Shown here one piece after another: positions 33,933-44,303 of a DNA stretch of 64,000 nt; the first letter of the stretch is position 1; each line of letters starts with the position of its first letter. The stretch is from Pelobates cultripes. Lineage: Eukaryota; Chordata; Amphibia; Anura; Pelobatidae. The notes below the pieces were generated by a model. It was not told where the DNA came from and did not search any database. It worked only from the letters and a program-made list of their open reading frames with translations. Location: NCBI GenBank assembly GCA_933207985.1, contig OW240913.1, forward strand, positions 326,811,774-326,875,773, in the 5' to 3' direction. Both the position numbers and the translations under genes were made by a program.

Positions 33933-35007
33933 CAGTAGCGTACCTACCATGGTCGCAGGGGTCGCAGCTGCGACCTGGCCTGTCACTCCAGGGCCCAGCC
34001 GCAGGTGGATCCCTGCGACCGTGGGCCAGTCGGGGGGTACAGCCACATCACTTGTAAGGGGCCTAGGCCACCTGAGGGCCCCACGAGCCTGGGCCTTACA
34101 AGCACACGGACCCGGGTCTTGCAGAGTTTGCGCAGCAGGAAGGGGAGGAGGCTCTCTGCCTTCACCTCCACGCTGAGTCCCGGCTTTCCAGGCATTGCCG
34201 CAGTAACCACAGGAAAGCTCGATTCCACGTGGTACCTGGACTCATGGGAAGAGCCTTCACCAGGCAGAGGTGAAGGCAGAGAGCCTCTGCAACACCACCG
34301 GACCACCAGGGAATATGCTGCCCCCTCCCTGGATTCTGGTAGTACACAGGGAGGAGGAGATATACTAAATCATTTGTTTTTAAAAATTACATTAACAAAA
34401 TAAATTTAAAAAAATGTAAATGCTCCTTTTTCAGCCACCAAAGCCCCTATCCTACCCAGCAAACACTCTCTCACACACACAGTGCATCCTTACACACACA
34501 CCCACAATGCATCTCTACAAACACACACACACAAAATGCATCCCTACACACACACACAATGCATCCCTACTCAAACACATACACTTTGCATCCCTAAACA
34601 CACACACACACACATACACACACAATGCATCTCTACACACACCCACACACATTGCATCCCTACACACACACACACACACACACAATGCATCCCTTACACA
34701 CACAGAAACAGACACAACTTACTTTACAGTAGTGGGGAGAGAATGACACACATGGAAGACTGGGACGGAGGCAATGAAACACTTGGAGGGGCTAGGCAGG
34801 ATGAGATGCTTGTAGAGGCTGGGGGGATGAGATGCATGGAGGGGCTGAGGGGATGAGACGCATGTGGGGTGTAGGGGGATGAGATGCCTGGAGGGGCAGG
34901 GGGGATGAGACGCATGGAGATGCTGGGGGGTATGAGATGCATGAAGGGGCCGAGTAGCCCAGGGCAATTTTTGCACCGGGGCCCAGTGATTTCTAGTTAC
35001 GCTTCTG
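33933..35007. mobile_element. hAT non-autonomous element with 8-bp TSD and two arrays
   Basis: Termini CAGTAGCGTACCTA and TAGTTACGCTTCTG are inverted repeats. The exact 8-bp flanks GGTAGAAC occur at 33925-33932 and 35008-35015. The interior holds GC-rich palindromes, the ACCGGACCACCAGGGA module near 34297-34312, an ACACACAATGCATCCCT array (about 34470-34700) and a GGATGAGATGCATGGAGGGG array (about 34780-34950). No transposase was seen. The target lies in the left member of the local repeat pair. Confidence 0.9.
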
Positions 35008-35367
35008 GGTAGAACATTAATTAATGTATTTTATAAATGTTATTACCTCCCTAATATCAATATTAAAGTGTGAGGATCTAATATCACCCCCACACCCCCC
35101 ACTTAACGTCCCCCCCACCCATGGACAAGGGCTCACCACAGACTGAGATAAGATAGCAGGGAAAGGCCATATATAGGCTTTGAAATACTATGCCAGTTAT
35201 TGCAAAGTATATCAACATTTCCACACTTTGCAATATGAGTAAGAGCTCTCGTAAGTCAACCAATCAGAATGCTCTGACAGTCAAGTCTCGAGAGAAATCT
35301 TGCTTTTCTCAAGACCTGGTTGACAGAGTGATTGCTAGTTTTAACATGCTAGTAGATATGTCCCACC

Positions 35368-36418
35368 CAGGGCTGGCCTTAGGAGTGTTTGTGTGACTGC
35401 CTGCCTCTGTGTCTGCCTTCCTGTGTGTGTGTGTGTGTGTGTGTGTGTGACTGTCTGCCTGTGACTGTTTGCATGTGTGTGTGTGAGACTGCCTGTGTGT
35501 GTGTGTGTGTGAGACTGCCTGCCTGTGTGACTGTCTGCCTGCTTGTGTGTGACTGTCTGTGTGTGTGACTGTCTAACTCCCTGCCTGTGTGTGACTGTCT
35601 GCCTGTTTGTGTGTGTGTGACTGCCTGCCTGTGTGTCTGTCTATCTGTGTGTGTGACTGTCTGACTGCATGTGTGTGTGTGTGTGTGTGTGTGACTGTCT
35701 GCCTGACTGCCTGCCTGTGTGTGTGACTGCCTGCCTGTGTGTGTGAGAGACTGTCTGCCTATGTGTGTGTGTGTGTGTGACTGTCTGCCTTTGTGTGTGT
35801 GTCTGTCTGCCTGTGTGTGACTGTTTGCCTCTGTGTGTGTGACTGTCTGTCTGTCTGTGTGACTGCCTCCCTGTATTTGACTGTCTGTCTGTGTGACTGC
35901 CTCCCTGTGTGTGTGTGTGTGTGTGTGTGGGACTGTCTGCCTACCTCCCTGTATGTGACTGTCTGTGTGCCTGCCTGTGTGTGTGACTGTCTGTCTGCCT
36001 GTGTGTGACGGTTTGCCTGTGTGTGTGTGTGTGTGTGTGACTGTCTGCCTATGTGTGACTGTAACTGTGTGTGACTTCAATTGTGTGTGTTGCTGTAGCT
36101 ATGCCATTGTGTGTGCCTGTATGTGTGCCTATCAGCGTGAGTGTTTGCATGCCTGTAACCGAGTGTGTATGACTGTCTGCTTGTAATGGAGTATGTGTGA
36201 CTGTTTGTTTGTGACTGTGTGTGTGACTGTCTGCCTATAACTGTTTGTGATTGTGTGCCTTTAACTGTGTGTTTGGCTCTGTGACTGTCTGCCTGTAACT
36301 GAGCGTGTCTGACGGTCTGCCTGTGCCTGTGTGTTTGACTGTATACAGGCAACTTGTTGGGGGGGGGCGCCGTGAAGACTTTTCGCACAGGGCGCATAAT
36401 GGCCTAAGGCCGGCACTG
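35368..36418. mobile_element. hAT-like element filled with CTGTGTGTGACTGTCTGCC array
   Basis: Left end CAGGGCTGGCCTTAGG and right end CCTAAGGCCGGCACTG are inverted. The flanks TCCCACC and CCCCACC are an imperfect 7-bp match, so the hAT assignment rests mainly on the termini. Almost the whole interior (about 35385-36340) is a TG-rich minisatellite with GTGTGACTGTCTGCCT units, ending in a G-run. Confidence 0.7.
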
Positions 36419-37820
36419 CCCCCACCTATCACATGGCTTAAAATATCCTTTGTAGTAATATGGGCCTTTTATTGACTCTGATAGGCTTTTTATTTATTTA
36501 TTTATTGATGTATTACTTTTTTAATATGGCAACTGATTAGCAAGTGTTGGCCAGTTGCCACATAAATAACTTCCAAGCCACAGAGGGTTATTTAACAATT
36601 TGCAGCAGCCAGCAGGCAAACACTTTGGATTATTTTCCAGTCCTGGGTTTGCAGCATTCTTTAGCTATTTCAGTCATCTGGCGGCGTTCGAGGCCTAAAT
36701 GGCAAAATCCAGACATTGTTATTTTGCATGAACAATGTCCAGATTTTGCAGTGCGAATGGTTCTCTACACCACAGATGGGCAGCAGATAGAGGTACAGTA
36801 AAGGGTCCCAACTAGTCCCCAGTCATAGACAAATTGTGGGCTACTAATATGCAAATAGGGGGGCATCCCACTGACCCCTGTCCCCCACCCATGGGTAGCA
36901 AGTGGAGCTATTGATGTATTAACTGGGGGAAGGGGAATATCCCACTGTCCCCTCCAGCACCCACTTATGAGCAGCAGGTAATGTGATAACCAGGGAGGGA
37001 TAAATGCCACCACTTCAAAGGTTAGCACCATTCCCAACCCCCGATAATTAAGTCTTAGCTACCCTTCTTACCCTAAATCTCTTCTTCTGCCCCACAAAGG
37101 CCAAATAAAAAAAAAACATTCTATTCCAATGCAAATAAAAATAACAAAAAACTGAATATGCCCAGCCAAGCCTGACACCCACTTTGCAACTAAATATTCT
37201 ATAAAGTGTTTGTTTACTACAAAATTGTGTCTAATAGAAATCTAAATTGCTGATTTTATTCCTAAATAGTAAAGGTGATTTGCGAAAGTGTGATTTTCAA
37301 TGCACTGTTTAATAAATAAAATCCTACAATTGTTTTCTTACACAGGCAGATATATAGGCATAGCGTGGGTGTTAATATAATTTTGAGCTCTGTTGCACTT
37401 TTTGCATCTACAATTTCTCTGGTTTGACATATTATCTCATTATACTCAATCACCCATTTCCTACAATTTGAATTTTCTTTGCATGGGTCACTTCCAGCAC
37501 CTCATCAGCAATTAACCTCTTGTATCGTTAAAAAAAATGCAGTTTGAAAGGTGGATCTAGTGATCGGGTTTGCAGAGTTCTGCCTTAATTAGACACATTT
37601 TCAGGATTGTTTTCCTTCAAAGTAAAATTGTTAAAATTTGTAGTATAAAAACAGAAATTGTAAAAATGACAAAAAACTGCTAGAAAAAAATGCTACAGTG
37701 CATAAATATTGTAAGTGTTCAGCAAATTTTAAGTGGAAGTGTTATCTTTGTAATTTTTGTTTCATATAATAGTTCCATAAATTATATTTAGTTTATATAG
37801 AGTTTAATTTTTAAAAATAA
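36419..37820. other. Intergenic DNA, no gene seen
   Basis: No exon recognised. A 49-bp hairpin (GCAAAATCCAGACATTGTT ... AACAATGTCCAGATTTTGC, about 36701-36750) and a twice-repeated CATCCCACTG(A/T)CCCC motif (about 36865 and 36940) are the only structures noted. Confidence 0.5.
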
Positions 37821-38056
37821 TGGGGGTTTAGTTACATTATATGATCATATATTGCATAAGCCTGCCACAGCATCAATGTACCCGATTCTTGGCCTGACAC
37901 GCAGAGAGTCCCAGGAGAAAGTAGTTCCCAAGTAAGTGAATTGATATCATAAGGGCAGGCATTAGGCTACTAGAGTAGGACTTGCCAAGAATGGAGTACA
38001 TTGACGTTGTGGCAGGCTTATGCAATATATGATCATATAATGTAACTAAACCCCCA
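37821..38056. mobile_element. Harbinger-like palindromic MITE with TAA TSD
   Basis: Arms of about 75 bp start TGGGGGTTTAGTTACATTAT and end ATAATGTAACTAAACCCCCA. Flanks are TAA (37818-37820) and TAA (38057-38059), the 3-bp TWA-type duplication of PIF/Harbinger. Arms are more than 90% complementary by eye, including CAATGTAC/GTACATTG and CCAAGAAT blocks. 236 bp, no coding capacity. Confidence 0.8.
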
Positions 38057-38185
38057 TAACTTTTTGCCTAGGTGAGGTGTTTTTAAATAAATCTATCACA
38101 ATCTGTGAGATTTGAAATCATTGTTCAGTGAATAAGCAAGTGTGCTGGATTGTGTATTTTGTATGTTGTGTGTGTGTGTGTATAT

Positions 38186-38447
38186 ATATATAGTGCAGAT
38201 CGGTAAGTAACTGTGTAAACAACATGTCTATTGCATTATTTAATGACAAAATAATAAAAAATTACTTTATATATATTGTGAGTCTGTTTACAAGACTTCT
38301 GCAGATACAGAATAGAATGTGTATCAACATTTAAAAAATAATTAATGAGTGGGACTATAAAGCATTAAAATAAAAAAATAAGATGCAGTAGAGGTGGCCA
38401 AGCACAAAGGTCTGCACAGAGCACATGAGCAGCTATTGTAGGTTGCC
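38186..38447. repeat. Local paralogous repeat, right member
   Basis: Matches 33648-33932 (GTGGCCAAGCACAAAGGTCTGCACAGAGCAC shared in substance). It continues into GGTTGCCAATATGGCTG where the left member is interrupted by the hAT insertion. A further partial echo (AGAGGTGGCCAAGCATAAGAGC) lies at 38646. Confidence 0.75.
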
Positions 38448-38871
38448 AATATGGCTGTCACACACATGGGCTTCATATTGAAAATGGCAGAACACATTGG
38501 TGATAGCTGTCATGGCACCAATCTTAAAGGTCTTGCTATCAAGCTCTTTTGAAATTGTGGTTATTTTAATAGTTTTTTTACACATTTGTTACAATTTAAA
38601 AAAATAAATTTCAAAATGGCTGTCAAACCACATGACTCATTAACCAGTAGAGGTGGCCAAGCATAAGAGCACCGATGCAGCACATGCATAGATATTGCAC
38701 CTCTTGTGAGTTTATATACACTGCTCAGCTACAACATTAAAACCACCTGCCTAATGTCATGTAGGTATCCCCAGTGCTGCCAAAAAGCTCTGCTGCACTG
38801 ACGCGCAGACTCCACAAGATCTCTGAACATGTGCTGTGGTATCTTCCACCAAGATATTCGCAGCAGCTCCT

Positions 38872-39318
38872 TTAAGTCCTACAAATTGCAAGTTTGGGCC
38901 TCCATAGATTGGATTTGTTTTTCCAGCACATCCCACAGATGCTCAATCGGATTGAGCTGTGGGGTATTTGGAGTCCAAGGCAACATCTTGAACTCTTTGT
39001 CATGCTCCACAAATCATTGCTGAACAATTTTTGCAGTGTGTTCTGTTGAAAGAGGCCAATGCAATCAGGGAACACCATTGTCATGATGGGGTGCTTGTGA
39101 TCTGCAACAATTTCTAGGTAGGTGGTACATGTCAAAGTAACATCCACATGATCACAGATTTCCCAGCAGAACATTTCCCAGACCATAACAGCCTGCCTTC
39201 TTCCAATAGTGTATCCTGCTGCTATCTTTTCCCCCAGGTAAATGAAGAACATGCACCGGGCCATCAACCTGATGTAAAAGAAAATGTAATTCTTCAGACC
39301 AGACAACTTTTTTTCCAT
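38872..39318 (-). pseudogene. Tc1-like transposase fragment
   Basis: A minus-strand frame includes WEMFCWEICDHVDVTLTCTT and YLEIVADHKHPIMTMVFPD, then GLFQQNT, the region around the second and third catalytic Asp/Glu of Tc1 DDE transposases. The expected FQQDNAPCH block is degraded and NSPDLNPIEHLW is not preserved. The N-terminal helix-turn-helix part is missing or frameshifted. A relic, not a functional gene. Confidence 0.75.
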
Positions 39319-39504
39319 TGCTTAATGGTCCAGTTCTGATACATCCCCATTGAAGGCAATTTTGGCGGTTAACAAGACTTGCCATTTTGCTCTGACTCAG
39401 TTGTCTAGCCATCACTATTTGGCCCTTGTCATAGTCACTCAGATATTTTCCCTGCTTTTTACTGCTTCCACATGAAATTCAAGAATTGTCTGTTCACTTG
39501 CTGC

Positions 39505-40001
39505 TTAAAGGACCACTATAGTGCCAGGAAAACAGTTTTCCTGGCACTATAGTGCCCTGAGGGTGCCCCCACCCTCAGGGACCCCCTCCCGCCCGGCTCT
39601 GGAAGGGGGAAAGGTGTTTAAACTTACCTTTTTCCAGCGCTGGGCGGGGAGCTCTCCTCCTCCGATCCTCCTTCTCTCCTCCTCCTGGGCTGAATGCGCA
39701 CGCGCGGCAAGAGCTGCGCGCGCATTCAGCCCGTCGCATAGGAAAACATTTACAATGCTTTCCTATGGACGCTGGCGTGCTCTCACTGTGAAAATCACAG
39801 TGAGAAGCACGCAAGCGCCTCTAGTGGTTGTCAATGAGACAGCCACTAGAGGATTAGGGGGAAGGCTTAACCCATTCATAAACATAGCAGTTTCTCTGAA
39901 ACTGCTATGTTTATAAAAAAATGGGTTAACCCTAGAAGGACCTGGCACCCAGACCACTTCATTAAGCTGAAGTGGTCTGGGTGCCTAGAGTGGTCCTTTA
40001 A
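39505..40001. mobile_element. T2/Kolobok-type MITE nested in Tc1-like element
   Basis: TTAAAGGACCACTATAGTGC to CTAGAGTGGTCCTTTAA, 497 bp with TTAA at both ends. It has the full family plan: CCAGGAAAAC hairpin, GC-rich core, CACTGTGAAAATCACAGTG hairpin, CATAGCAGTTTCTCTGAAAC hairpin and GACCACTTCATTAAGCTGAAGTGGTC. Nesting dates it as younger than the Tc1 copy. Confidence 0.9.
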
Positions 40002-40095
40002 TGTATCCCACCCCTTGACAGATGCCATTAATACAATATAATCAGTGTTATTCACTGCACCTGTCAGTAGTTTTAATGTTGTGGCTGATCAGTGT

Positions 40096-40909
40096 TGGTT
40101 TGCAGGGCTGAAAAAACGTTTTTGACATGTCACCTTTCAAGGAATTTTATTTTAGCATTTTTTTAAATTTAAAGTTATTTGAAAACCACACAACAATGTT
40201 TTCAATATTTCTAAATGGCTGTCAAATCACATGACTTATTGACTTCTCTTAACAATTCTGAGCAAACCTTAATACAGGCCATCACAAAGTTCTACATCTT
40301 TATCTATAATGACTTATATAATAAAAGAAATACACATATAAAATCCTTAGAAAAAAACAAAATTGCATCGACACTATGTGACATGACATCCATATTTTAT
40401 ATACAGCAGTTTACCAAATAGACTTAAACAATATGACAACGTTTTAAGAATTTAAAAAATAAACAAACACAAAATGGTGCACTTGGAACCCATATGACCT
40501 ATTGCAGTTATGTTACTGAGTAACTATATGTTTAGCAAAGTCTGCTACAGTCCAATAAATACACATCTATGCAATTTGAGGGCATTGTAAATGTAATTGG
40601 TTTGCAGGGGCCCTGGTGAATTTCATACCAACTTGCTTTGAACAACCGTGGTAGAGGACATTGTCATGGATATGTGCCCCAAATTTCACATTGTTTTGAG
40701 AAACTGTTTTATAGAAAAGGATGTTTAGTGAATGTTGCGCAACCCAATTTGGCAAGCGAACCATGTGACCAATCATGTTCCCTTGACTAAACCAGAATGT
40801 AGGTAACAACACGACCTTGCACAGCAATTTGTAGCATAAATGGTTCCAGAGAAGCAGATTTTTAGAATATTGTGTGAAACTAGTTGCCAAAATTAAGATG
40901 GCTGCCAGG
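40096..40909. other. Spacer left of copy B
   Basis: No gene found. AAATGGCTGTCAAATCACATGAC (about 40212) echoes AAATGGCTGTCAAACCACATGAC near 38615. The 40880-40909 flank (CCAAAATTAAGATGGCTGCC) ends where homology to copy A begins. Confidence 0.5.
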
Positions 40910-41296
40910 TTATGTCATCCCCTGACCTTTTTTGTTGAAAGGAAATAGAGCACCATAGGTCTTTACCATTATCCCACATTTTTAAGAGTTTTTGATAAAT
41001 GGTTTGGTTTTCATATGCCTTTGTAAAAAGTAATGGAATACTACTAGTAATAATAATAATAATAATAATAAGCTTAACAAAAACCAAAGCTTGTCCAGCA
41101 ACTTTTGTCCACCTAATAATTAGACTTGTGCAATGGGAACGAAAATAGTTTGTACAAATCATTTCATCCATAAACAAATTTTGGTTTGTCGGAACTGAAT
41201 TTTGTCCTTTGAACAGTTCAGGTCGAAAACAAACTGCCTAGTATTTTCATTTCAGATTCTGATTTGAATGATTTATGCAGTTTCCGACTGGTTAGT

Positions 41297-41471
41297 TTTC
41301 AGCTGCTTAGTAAATAACTCCCTAAATTGGTATCCTTATGTGGGATTGCCATATTTAAGGGTACCAAATTAGAGAATTGTTTAGTAGATATCTCCATTCT
41401 TTGGTATCCTTAAATATGGTAATTCCTCATAAGGACACCAATTTAGGGAGCTATGTACTAAGCAGCTGAAA
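41297..41471. mobile_element. Palindromic MITE (copy B)
   Basis: Counterpart of 543-717 with the same 175-bp length and a few substitutions (for example TATCCTTATGTGG for TATACTTATTTGG). Confidence 0.75.
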
Positions 41472-42660
41472 GGTCAGAATTAAGTAAAGCCCTTTTCTTA
41501 ATTTTGGTCTTTCAGCTATTAGTAATAGTAATAGGGATATTTATGTAGTAGACTAATATGGGCATGTCTACTAAACAATGAGCAACCAGTTTGTTACTAA
41601 AGCAAGCTGTTAATATACATAAAATAAAAAAAATTACATTCAGTTTTCGACCAGACCAAAAGCCCAGATAAAACGTTTCATTTATATTACAGTCACAAGG
41701 AAAATGTCTATTTCTTCAGAGGAACTAAAGTGACTAAATTAGTATAATTTACTGTGTTTTGTTTTCAAAGTTCATGTCAGAAATGCATTTGCTAAACTTT
41801 TTTTTAGTCGTACGGAAGATATATGGTCTGGTAAAAGCAACAAGTTGTCAGTTGCATTGGTGAAGTCAAAGCTTCAAGGCCATTTGAACTTTGCGAAATT
41901 ATCATGCCTTGAATTTTAAAATATTTCTGGAAGGTCAACGAGACAAAAATCTTTGAATGCATCAATGATAAATGTGAATAAGTGTCTCAATGGCTATGAA
42001 GCAGAGACAAGAATTCAGACTATCACTTAAGTGCTCATGGCAATCTACTTTATGGAATCTGAGAAATAGAACGCAAGCATGGAAAATGTATCAAAAATAT
42101 GTAATAAAAATATGCTAAGTTTTGTCACACAAATGGATACTGGTGCATCTAATGTATCATGGGATACTAAAGGATCACTCTAATAACCATCACCACTGCA
42201 TCTTATTGTAGAGATTATGGTTCAAGAAACCTTCGGCTGCAGTCCCATTTTTGTCAAACTGTTTTCTAGTGGCTTTATAAAAAAATCAGGGGTCTCCAAG
42301 CGAAGTCCATCCCCTCTGCTGTTTAAGATTATGAGGAATTTTGCTTCTTTATTATCTGCACAAATTTGGACTCTAAAGAATGCTAGGCAAAACTACACTC
42401 AATAACCTGTAGTGGTTATGGTGCTTAGAGTGTCCCTTTATGTTGGTATTTATCAAGCTGTGATATACTCTAACATATTTACATACAGAGTGGATTGGGT
42501 AGATTTATTTTGCTTGGTATACCCCTGATCTTGATGTTGCTCCTCCTACTTTGATCCTCCATAATATCAATACAACAGCTGACTGCTTGATGGTCTTTAA
42601 TGGAGCTCACAGGTTCTATTAAATAGTTATTAATTGTGTGTCACGTAGGCCACCTGCCTC

Positions 42661-43130
42661 TTAAACAACTATAAGCTTACCCATGGTCCCTGCTATTTCT
42701 CCTTTAAATTGCAGGATATCCATTGCTATATTTTTGCAAATGGTCACCAGAAGGCTCTTGAGCATTTCCTCAGCAACAGGAGCTGAGTCCACAAACTTGG
42801 ACACAGTAGATTGTGAGAGAAATCTGAGACTTTGTCTGAAGAGGCTGAGAAGACATTGCTGGGCGCCATATTGGGGCTTGCGTCTCACTGAGCTTAGCAA
42901 AAAATCACCAATATTCCCCAATATCCCTGTCCCTTTCTGCCATTTGTTTTTTGCTTTTGGGCCCCATGGCAGAATAGAACAGACTGGTGCTTAGTGGCTC
43001 TTCGGAGAAAGTTGTTCTGAAGTAGCATTTTATCAATGGTCACTGAAGGACAGTTAGTTTGTGGTGGGGGCCTAGGTAATACAGCAATTACTGGAAAATG
43101 GGACCATGATGTTCCTAGCATCATGACCAC
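42661..43130 (-). pseudogene. Degraded L1/Tx1-like ORF1 fragment (copy B), frameshifted
   Basis: Same fragment as 1902-2372. Loss of one base in the C-run near 42925 (ATATCCCTGTCCC) splits the frame into two pieces. Since a single base separates the copies, the open frame in A carries no evidence of function. Confidence 0.35.
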
Positions 43131-43946
43131 TACAACAGTTTGTAGTAGTTATGATGTTTGGAGTAACCCTTGAAGATTGTTAGTAGTGATGAAAGTAGGA
43201 GTCTTCAGTGAGTCTTTTTTTTTTCAATTTGACAATTGAAAGTTATTGAGGTACATTTGTCAAATATATTCAATGCAAGTACGACTACGATCATATGACG
43301 TACAACAGTGTCTCACCAATACAAAAAAATAAATACCTCAACGATAGGGAGACACACAAAGACAGATATCCTAAATACTTTTAACAAAAGTTGGAAAGTA
43401 ACAATATATACAGGTCAAGAGAAGGGGAAAAGCATAATAAAGGAGAAGACAGGTGTTTGGGGGGAAAGAATTGGCTATGATATGGAGGTCTGTGCGGTGG
43501 AGAGGAGATAGAGCTACTTTTTACCCAATTACTTTCTCACAAATGCATAATGGAGGTGCTGCCTAATCTGTGACAGCAAGGACTATTGGTGTTGGTGTAA
43601 GTGGATGAGAGAAATTTTATTTTTTTTTTCTCTTTTCTTTCCTATCTACTGTTTCCCTCGACCCATGATACCCTATGTCTTAACCTACATTCAACTCACG
43701 CACTCTCATTCAGTTCAATGTATATAAGCTAGCCATATCCTCTGTGCATCTAACTTCTGTTTGTTTGAGCTAAATTTGTCTCTGAACATATTTTCATATG
43801 ACGAATTTCAAGATATCTGGCCAAGCACTCTATAAGCCTGGGGAGGTAGTTTTCTATTACTATATTTTCCAATATTAACAAGTAGTAAAAGAAAGAGCTA
43901 ACAAGGTTTTTGTCATGGATTTAGGAGGCACATTTGTGGGGATAGC

Positions 43947-44303
43947 TGAATCTCTAGACTTAGGAGCTTTCTCAGCATTTTTCCACTTTTTTCCAGAACG
44001 GTCTCACTCTCTCACAGGCCCACCAGACATGCAACATAATCCTTATTGTCTCCAACACTCATTGGCGGCTTGAGGCCATATGTAATGTATTTGAATTGGT
44101 ACAATGTACCATCTGTACATTATTTTCTGTTGTGTCTCCAGGTGAGTTGCTCAAGATGTGAGGCCTCTGTGGACAGAATAAGCTGTCACCCAGTCAGTTT
44201 TGTCAAAGTGTTTTCATATTTCACCATTGCAGGACTCCTTAAATTTATTAGTAGGGTCCTCCTGTTCCCTGTTTAGGAGATTATAACATATAGAGAGTAT
44301 TTT
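43947..44303. other. 357-bp segment present only in copy B
   Basis: Flanked by GATAGC and TTGGAGG, which in copy A are joined through the filler AGG (3190-3192). It has no inverted termini and no target duplication, so it is more likely ancestral DNA deleted in A than an insertion in B. No gene recognised. Confidence 0.7.

Larger units (their letters stand above)
38717..40095 (-). mobile_element. Decayed Tc1/mariner transposon with nested MITE
   Basis: Left terminus TACACTGCTCAGCTACAACA and right terminus GTTGTGGCTGATCAGTG are diverged inverted repeats of a Tc1-like family common in fish and frogs. The minus strand encodes a broken transposase. At 39505-40001 the element is split by a T2 MITE inserted at a TTAA between GTTCACTTGCTGC and TGTATCCCACCCC, which are contiguous in intact relatives. 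The transposase portion has deletions and stops, so the copy is dead. Confidence 0.85.

Noticed and set aside
35379..36080. A 233-codon His/Thr-rich frame
   Set aside because: Reverse translation of the CTGTGTGTGACTGTCTGCC array within a transposon-like element.
38829..39415. Functional transposase gene
   Set aside because: Frames are interrupted, catalytic-region motifs are degraded and a MITE splits the element.
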